A stretch of DNA of 64,000 nt from Whalleya microplaca (lineage: Eukaryota; Ascomycota; Sordariomycetes; Xylariales; Xylariaceae). The position numbers and the translations under genes were made by a program. Shown in pieces: positions 56,769 through 64,000 of the stretch (within the stretch, counting starts at the first letter, position 1; every line of letters begins with the position of its first letter). Location of the stretch: positions 806,001 through 870,000 of the forward strand of contig MU385711.1 in NCBI GenBank assembly GCA_022497155.1, written 5' to 3'. The notes under the pieces are model-generated. The model saw only the letters and a list, made by a program, of their open reading frames with translations, was not told the origin of the DNA and did no database searches.

Positions 56769-58559
56769 GGCGACAGCTGCTTTTGAGATGTCTCTAGTGC
56801 GCGACGGGAACTATGATAGAACTGGGAAAGGCGAGCTGTGGAAAGAACACATGACAAGGTTGATCGATCGGATATGTGAGTGGATGAGTACCGCAACTAA
56901 CAAGCCAACCATACTCCGATTTACTAAGTGGGCAAAATGACAAACGGCCGAGAAGATGAGCCCATCTAGATTTACCCAAATGGGATAGAACTAGAGACAC
57001 AACATGTCGATACCTCGGGGTGAAGGGAGAAACGGACGTGAAGGTGAAAGAAAGAAATGCTGAGTCGTAAGGGTGGAGTGGTTATTGCTTTAGGTACCCA
57101 GGCAGGTGGTGGTGTGGGGAGAGGCAGGGAGGGAGTGTGTTTTCTTGCGCGGAAAGAACCCTTGTACGTACATAGCAGTACGTACATACATACGATACCC
57201 AGGGCAGGCACGAGTAAAAATCGATTGAATGGATTGATAATAAAATGGGACCTGGAGATTTTCGGGTCGCAGGCCTCACAGCTGGATACATACACTGGAT
57301 ACCCGACTGCCCCTAGCAGGGGTCCATTGATACGTCCAAAGATAGGTAGCATCTCATCTCGTCCCCCGGCTTGCCCGGCAACGGGTAAGATGTACGCCGT
57401 ATTCTCTCGTAAACCCGTAAACCCACAGTAAATCCAACAATCACGCATGTACATACGGAAATACTATTATATGACAATTGTCCTCACTGTACCTTGGTAT
57501 GTCATCGTGTTTTGAGTGTCCCTTCTTGTATGTACAAGTTTGTTATGTCTTATTACTCATATCATACAATGTGTCAACTGCACACTTGTTTACACAGATC
57601 CGGTCCTTTGAGGTTGCATCACGGTAAGCAGAAGGTCGTAGCCAAATCTGAGGCAGCCGTTTTGTGTGGATACGCCTGCTTCCCAATTAAAGCTGTGCGA
57701 TGTGAAAATGCCGTTTCAATTATATAGGTATTCCCTAACTGAGATAGCTCAAATGAAATAAATTGCGAAATATTACTCATCGTACTCATCGTGACTATGT
57801 GAAAAGAGAGAGTGAGATAGCCGTACCTATCACATAAGCGCATACATATATGTATGAGATTCTGTCTCCTTGGCAGCTTGGCTGGAACTTCAATGTTCTT
57901 CGTCTAATTCTAGCAACTTTTACCCATGTCAACTGGTATTGATGTACATGTATGCAATGATAGATTGACAGTAGACGTCATAATTGCCAAGTTATCTTCC
58001 CCAGGACAAGCTGGGGCCACCATTGGTGGACGGTGCACGGTTCAGCTGTAATACGACATCTCAATTTGATTGGAGACACATCGTGGCTTGTATCTTCGGC
58101 TAGCTCTTCAGTAGACGGGCAGTTAAACCTCGTATTGGGGGCTTTTAACACTCGATAAATACTAGGCTCATTTATTAAAAGATGGTAATTTCAATTTTTG
58201 CTGTTATACGACATGTTTCTAGCCATTGGTACGTAAGGCTGTCTATACAGAGGATATATCTGCTTGATTGACGTTGTATTCATATCTGTTAAGATGCCAC
58301 GAACGTCAACTCACATATAGAAGAACACCGTGGCAAATAATGGCCACTCCCACAACAAATGTACCAAAATAAGAACAGGATAAATGTCGTTCACTGTTCC
58401 TAATCGAGTCTCCTCGAGGCTGACAGGCTGACTTCGAATGCATGATGACTGTATGTATTTCAGGGACTTCCACTTAGGTATTATTACTGGTGATAGGGGA
58501 TAGGGGTCTGCAGGATCCAGCGGCTACCAAAGAATAGGGAGCCTGATAGGCTGCATTGC
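56769..58559. other. Intergenic, 1.8 kb
   Basis: No supported gene. GTAC/CATA-type simple repeats lie at 57163-57195. Frames at 56972-57454 lack features. Confidence 0.5.
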
Positions 58560-58835
58560 TTACAGCCCTGGAGCGCAGTTCGCAAGATCTTCCCTAATAA
58601 GCCGCCTCATGTTTCCAAATGGGCAGCAGATATCTTCCTGGCAATCGAAGCCTAGAACGATTTGCGTCCGGGTCTCTTTCATTTTTGGGTCCTTGCAAGG
58701 TGAAAAGATAAACTCATCAGATTGGGTGCGAGATCACATGATTAGTGACTTCCAGTACATATGCTCGATGAGTGCAATTACATAATGGACCGAGAAGGCA
58801 TCCTCAGGTGGCTCGAGCTTCCTGTCTCCCCGCAT
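58560..58835 (-). CDS. Small Cys-containing protein of unknown function, 61 aa
   Basis: Two short exons: 58835-58782 (starts MRGDRKLEPPEDAF, ends before GTAATT) and 58691-58560 (DPKMKETRTQIVLGFD then CQEDICCPFGNMRRLIRED, stop TAA). The 90-nt intron ends TTGCAAG and the join is phase 0, giving 61 residues. Each exon is too short to stand out alone, but the combined peptide has the look of a conserved domain end, with a compact CxxxxCC cluster and a basic-acidic helix. There is no signal peptide. Upstream exons may exist. I do not recognise the family. Confidence 0.5.
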
Positions 58836-59183
58836 GTTGTTCCGTGCACCTGCTGATATTTGGAAGTACTAATGTACATACATAGCTCGACGCGGCAGCG
58901 CGGTTCACGCCACCTAGTGGGCAGTTTCCATTGCTTCCACTAATCGCGTCACCCACACCTTGTTCTCACCACCAGCAACCACCGGCAGCTATCGTCGCAA
59001 CATCACCGCATCACGGCCGCTTCCTCAATAGCGTCAATCTCATTGGGACTGGAAGAAAAAACCTCAAAGTTACTATCAATTCATCGTGTATAGCTTTGAC
59101 TAGTTCTATACATTTCAATTCCAATCTACTTTGTGCGACAATAGCTTTACCATCCATTGCGACGCTGTGAGCTTCTCATCATC
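58836..59183. other. Divergent intergenic region, 0.35 kb
   Basis: It lies between the small gene (-) and the NASP gene (+) and likely holds both promoters. It is CA-rich around 58945-59010; no further element identified. Confidence 0.45.
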
Positions 59184-60771
59184 ATGGCCGAACCAACTCC
59201 TAACGATACGCCGACCCTGTCGGCAGTCCCATCTGCAATCGCGTCGGCTACTGCGTCAGCTGTAGGAACTCCGCAGTCACTGCCTCCCATGGACGCCGAA
59301 GAACGCGCGAAGTCTGTCTATGTATCTCTGGCCGACCTGGCTGCCAAGGCCTCAGCCCTCTACGCGCAAAAGAACTATGGAGAAGCCGCCGAGGTCTACT
59401 CCCAGGCCACCGAGATGCAGGCCGAGATTAACGGCGAGATGGCGCCCGAAAACGCCGACATCTTGTTCCTCTACGGTCGCAGTCTTTTCAAGGTTGGCCA
59501 AAGCAACAGCGACGTCTTAGGCGGGAAGCCTACAGGCGAGAAGAAGCCGTCAAACGGCGCCGAAAAATCAAAATCCAAGAAGCCACAACCCCAATCATCA
59601 GCTGCCAATGGCAGTGGCGCAGATAAAGTTGCTGAGGAAGGTGTTGCCATTGTCGCGGAAAGCGCGAATGGCAGTGGGGCGAAAGACGGAGATGCCAAAA
59701 AGCCCCTATTCCAATTCACGGGAGATGAGAACTGGGAAGACTCAGATGAAGAAGAGGGTGCTGAAGGCGAGGGTGAAGGTGAAGGTGAGGAAGAAGAGGA
59801 GGACGATCTTGCAGTCGCGTTTGAAGTTCTCGATCTAGCTCGGGTTCTTTTCGAGAAGAGTCTACAGCAAGACCAAGACGACAGCTCTGAAGGGAAGGGC
59901 AAGGAGAAGGCCGAATCGGATAGCCCTCATATCAGACATATCAAGGAGCGGCTTGCCGATACGCATGATCTCCTTGCTGAGATATCCCTAGAGAATGAGA
60001 AGTAAACCCGCCTGACAGTACATGGTACACCGAGTTAGCAGCTGCTAACAGTCACGCAGGTATCCCGAGGCCATCAAGGACTGTCGTGCTTCTCTTAGCT
60101 ACAAGGCACTTCTCTATCCCCAGGAATCCGAGATTGTCGCCGAGGCGCACTTCAAGCTGTCGCTTGCCCTTGAATTCGCATCCGTCACCACTACCAGCGA
60201 GGAGCAGGGGGCCGACGCCGGACAAAAGCCAGTCGACGAAGACCTTCGTAAGGAGGCCGTCGAAGAGCTGAAGAAAGCCATCGACAGCACGAAAAAGAAG
60301 CTGGAGAACAAAGAGGTAGACCTCGCGATGCTGCACGTGCCCGAGGATAACGACGTGACGCGCAAGCAAATTGTAGAGGTCAAGGAAATCATCGCGGACA
60401 TGGAGCAGCGGGTGAGCCATCCACTTCCCCGTCCACTCTTTGTCGCCGCGGTCTAGACCCGAAGCTAATCCTGCATGTACCAGCTCGCTGAGCTTCAGAA
60501 AGCACCCATGGACATCAATTCGGCCCTCGGCGGCAATGAAGGCCTCCTAGGCATCTTCGGAGCCGCACTAGGAGAATCCGCAGGCGAAAACACGGCGCGT
60601 CTCGAGGAAGCCAAGAAGGGCGCGAAAGACGTGACAGGCCTCGTCCGCAAGAAGGCCAAGGAGGAGCCGAAAGCGGAGTCCGAGACTAACGGTAAGCGCA
60701 AGGCGGAGGACGCCGCGCCGGGCGAAGAAGAGGTGAAAAAGGCTAAAGTGGAAGACGCCGCCCAATCATAA
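59184..60771 (+). CDS. NASP/Hif1/Sim3-family histone chaperone (SHNi-TPR)
   Basis: The family binds H3-H4 and feeds it to nucleosome assembly. Three exons (59184-60001, 60060-60411, 60484-60771; introns 58 and 72 nt) give 485 residues. I use ATG 59184 (ATCATGGCC) rather than an upstream frame start. TPR-like helices begin at about residue 48 (LADLAAKASALYAQKNYGEAAEVYSQA in parts) and continue with ENADILFLYGRSLF. A long acidic insert (about 185-210, Asp/Glu/Gly repeats) interrupts the TPR, the hallmark of this family, and binds histones. DTHDLLAEISLENEKYPEAIKDC (in parts) spans intron 1. The C-terminus is Lys/Glu-rich with GKRKAED, a likely nuclear-import signal. Confidence 0.9.
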
Positions 60772-62105
60772 TTACCTACCTACTCTGCTAGCGGACAAGC
60801 CGCCCATGGAAAGGATGAATTATGGGATGACATTTTAACTTTTACGCGATCACTTTGCGAAATGGTTTGCTGCACTACTATTCTGGCTTTCTGGACACCA
60901 CCGACGACGGGTCACGAATTGCGTTGCGCTGCGTTGCGTTGCGTTGCATTTGTATAATACTATGTAAAAGCTCTACTAGCGAGCACCACACATCACGGGA
61001 GAAACTTTTTTTCAAATTTTTGGGTTGTCGCATCGGACGGCATAGGGCGCGATGAGGTGTGTGGGAATCTACTCCCTATATGCACATGTATTGTTTTGTT
61101 GTTGCTTAGGTTGGTTTAGGTATGGCGGGCATTAGTGATTGATTGAACTTTATGAGGAATCGGAGCTTTTCATCAGAAGAAGAGTAGTGAGATACCATAT
61201 CAATAACAGACGTTCACTAGGGATGATGCTCTCAGATATGATCACTATGCGTTGGTGGGATGTAGTTCTAGGATGAGGGATGAAGCGGTGTTGCATACAC
61301 TCGCGATTAGGAATTGTCAGTTGGTCAGGGGATTTATTGCGCTTCGATTCCGCTAGTGCTGGTAGGATAGGGAGGGGGATGATGGTAGAACGAGTATCAA
61401 ACCAATATAATCAATTCACATCGCAAAGCACATAGAACGCTCAAAATATCTATAACTATACCACGGACGATGAGAATTGCCTATGCTATAGACTTTCTAA
61501 AACTCGACTACTAGCCTAGGGGAAATACATATAAAAAACGAGCCAAGACGCCATGAGGGAACCCAGATAGAGATTTGACGGTGTGTATGTGTGGAATCGC
61601 ACACCGGAATTGATGATGAGGAAAACAATAATACTCATACAGGTGGAAAACCTCCCGTCCACCGATCCGTGTGAGGAAAAAAGTGAAAATGAAAATGAGA
61701 AAACGACAACCAAACCAGTCAAGCAAAATATGCAACCGTGTCATACCGTCATGCCACAAAGCCGGCTGTCCCTCCTTCTCTTTCTCCTTAATGCAGATCT
61801 ACCGCAACTGCTCTCCCTCGAGACGACGGTTCGCCACCCTTGTTGCTCTTGTCGTGGCCGTGGTATCGCCGGAGTCGCAGCCTAGGGCGAACTAGTGAAG
61901 GCTTGAGGAACCGAAAGGGAGAAGGCCCGGAGCCATCGAAGCCAGCCGGGCTAAGCTGAGTCTGCGGGACTATAGATTCCGTCTGAACCAGTGATGTCTC
62001 CAGAGCCCTGCGCTCCTCCTCCTCCTCCTCCTCCATAGGCGACGCTAACGCGACCCCCGATCCAGATCCGGAGTCCGCGGGGCCCGACGCGCGCGCGTTG
62101 GCCTC
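60772..62105. other. Convergent intergenic region, 1.3 kb
   Basis: It lies between the NASP and Cdc50 stop codons. A GCGTT pentamer repeats near 60921-60947. On the minus strand 62105-61788 is open in the same frame as cdc50 past its TAG (see findings). No separate gene is supported. Confidence 0.5.
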
Positions 62106-63530
62106 CTACGACAAATCACGACCGGTCGCCATGCCGGTGGAGGGCCCCGCGGAGGCGGCCTTGCCCTTGCCCTTGGCGTCCGTGGACGCCGGCACGTTGT
62201 TCCAGGACAGGTAGGTGTGGTCGCCGAGCTTGCGGGGCTTGATGAGGTTGCTGACGAGGAAGAGCAGCGCGAGCGCGATGCAGAACCCGCCCACCACCAG
62301 CCACAGGATGCCCAGGAAGTTGTTCTTGCCGCCCATCACCGACAACGTCGTCAGCACGATGCTCTTCTTGCCCTGGTACACGTCCGTGCGGAAGTCTGTT
62401 TCGCTATGTCAGTAGAGGTTCCGGATGGCCCGAGAAGCCTGAAACCGCGGCTTGCGGTGGGGTGGGTGTTTGCTTACTGTCGATGATGTCAATCTGGTAT
62501 ATGCCAGCTTGCATCGGTGCCGTGTCGTTCCGCGCGTAGAGCTTGCTAAATGTGGGCAGGCCTGCTGTCCGCATCCACACAATGAAGGCCTCATCCTCCT
62601 TGAGGTTTGGTGGCGGGTGCTCGGCAGAGTACTTCCCATCGGGGTATCTGATCTGCCAATTGGGAGGTGGTCGAATGTTGTCGTAATTCGTGCTCTGCCT
62701 CGGTCCGTACAGGGCCTTGTCTGATTCCCAGGCGATCGAGGTGTTCTTCATCACGTACGTCAGGTTCTGTAAGGTTCCCTGATCGCCTCCCGTACTGGGC
62801 ACATTCAAGAGCAGAGGGAGCGAGAAAGTGTCGTTGAACACGGAATTGGCAATCAAGCCACAAGGATAGTAGGCCCAGGTAGGGTTCGAACCACTCTCGA
62901 CGTCTAATGGCGAGCAAGAAGAACTCTTGACATCTGAGACTGACACGTCATCGCCTAACAGTTGCTTGTCGTAGAAGGACGCAACGTATCGACGATGATT
63001 CTGGTAGAAGTTTTCGAGGCGGTAGTAGAAAAGGACAGGCGCAGACATCTCCTCGGGCAGAGTGAAGGTGAGGGTGCATCTTGTAAGGTTCGTGACGGTG
63101 TAGGTCCCATAAGTCCAATTGGTGTTATCGGTGCGCTGCCACTGCGCGTTTACGGTATTGTTTTCTTTGAAAGACGGGAAGACAAGGTCAGAGCCCATCA
63201 AATCGGCCTTGTCGGTAGGGGCGTCTCGGAAGCAATTTGTGTAGTCGATGCGCAGTTCTTTGACCTGGAGGATGGATTGTCAGTATAGACCTCGTCGCAT
63301 AAACCTCGAGTACTACATACTGTAGAACTAGCATATATCAACAGTCCGCCCACGGGTGCACATATGATTCCTATTACAAAGAACAGTGGGATGACTGTCT
63401 TGGGCGTAAGGATTGGTTGCCATGCTTTCAGTCGCTGCTGGCGAAATGCTGTATTCGCGGGGCGTCTGCTCTTCTTCTTCTTCTCCGTGCTGCTATTATC
63501 GATGCTTTCAGGCGGCGAGTTGTCGTCCAT
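62106..63530 (-). CDS. cdc50: Cdc50/Lem3-family P4-ATPase (flippase) subunit
   Basis: Cdc50 proteins are obligate partners of lipid flippases in Golgi, endosome and plasma membrane. Exons 63530-63321, 63264-62478 and 62395-62106 (introns 56 and 82 nt) give 428 residues. The N-terminal motif [18 protein letters not shown] precedes membrane helix 1 (about 45-68). The luminal domain holds several NxT/NxS sites and family cysteines, with [18 protein letters not shown] and DKALYGPRQ. The third exon starts [15 protein letters not shown] and leads to membrane helix 2 (about 358-381) and a short cytosolic tail. The acceptor at 62396 (GAAACAG) was preferred to an earlier TAG because it restores DNFRTDVY. 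The gene is complete; the choice between CDC50 and LEM3 paralogues is not certain. Confidence 0.92.
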
Positions 63531-64000
63531 CTTGGCCAGGTTTACGTTGAGGCTTCGCGAGGATTCGAGTCGTCGGAATGAGAGGTTCGTATGCGGAGAG
63601 TTCGGGTTCGATTTGGGACTTGCGAAACTTCGCTCAGTTTCCTGGCGCACCAAAAGTCCGAGTTGGAGGCCAGATTGAATGGTCGTGATGGCAGAAGGTC
63701 TCCCAGGCAAGTTTGTATGGATGAATGATCGTGTCGAGGTCTGACGTTGAAGCGGTTCCGTCTGTACCTGCGATTTCGTGGCTTGTACAGAATATAGAGG
63801 CAACGCGGCCAATTCTGGGTACACAGCCACACTGAAGAGACTGTACGTACCTATTCACGTGATCTGACTTACACCCGTCATCCAACAACATTGCCTTGGA
63901 ATCTGTAGACATACAACAACCACTGCATCAATCAAAAGAGATCGTTTCAACTTTTAAATGAAGTTGCAGTGGTTTGGAAGGCATTCTTATGAAACCTATG
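63531..64000. other. cdc50 upstream region to window end
   Basis: Holds the presumed leader and promoter of cdc50. Minus-strand frames at 63542-63912 have no family features and are more likely leader sequence. Nothing else is seen. Confidence 0.45.

Noticed and set aside
62870..62900. Possible tRNA T-arm GGGTTCGAACC
   Set aside because: It lies inside cdc50 exon 2 and has no surrounding cloverleaf.

Overview
The window is nuclear DNA of a filamentous ascomycete (Pezizomycotina, most likely Sordariomycetes). The signs are many short introns of about 45-120 nt with GTRNGT donors, CTRAY branch sites and YAG acceptors, genes on both strands, and fungal families throughout: Rad52 with a Gln-rich tail, 283-residue porin, CAP10-like GT90, a DUF6594 membrane protein and a NACHT-ankyrin receptor. 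No bacterial features, CRISPR array, rRNA or convincing tRNA was seen. The class-level guess is inference.

Three kinds of territory alternate. (1) Housekeeping islands, GC-rich and intact: rad52 (717-2452, -); an Mcp2/Cqd2-type ABC1 kinase (17856-19770, -), an unnamed acidic protein (20511-21264, +), pex19 (21480-22605, -) and ubc9 (23530-24240, +); asparagine synthetase (25438-27918, +), mitochondrial porin (28926-30310, +) and a mitochondrial J-protein (30669-31793, -); at the right end a family-31-like glycosyltransferase (54964-56768, -), the histone chaperone NASP/Hif1 (59184-60771, +) and Cdc50 (62106-63530, -). (2) Surface and secreted genes in AT-richer sequence: a secreted esterase (7726-9057), a cysteine-rich secreted protein (33464-33703), a GT90 membrane protein (36642-39260) and a cupredoxin-domain membrane protein (40811-42120). 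(3) Immune or self-recognition-like genes: a NACHT-ankyrin STAND protein (3357-6964), and at 44.3-51.4 kb a DUF6594 gene, a caspase-like/pseudokinase fusion, and a divergent active kinase-ankyrin protein.

The third block at 44.3-51.4 kb is the most interesting. The caspase-pseudokinase gene (45398-47705, -) and the kinase-ankyrin gene (47893-51399, +) are transcribed away from each other from a control region of roughly 190-250 bp. This layout could link a protease effector to a kinase/ankyrin sensor. Each of the three adjacent genes carries one reading-frame lesion: an in-frame TAA, a one-base frame break, and an A8 homopolymer slip. The surrounding housekeeping genes read cleanly, so the block may be degenerating or polymorphic. 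Assembly errors have to be excluded first.

Several small genes were assembled by joining short exons by eye (58560-58835, 43399-43760, 52244-52582, 13615-13860); they are given with lower confidence. All splice sites were chosen by reading-frame continuity, consensus motifs and remembered family patterns; no alignment or transcript data were available.
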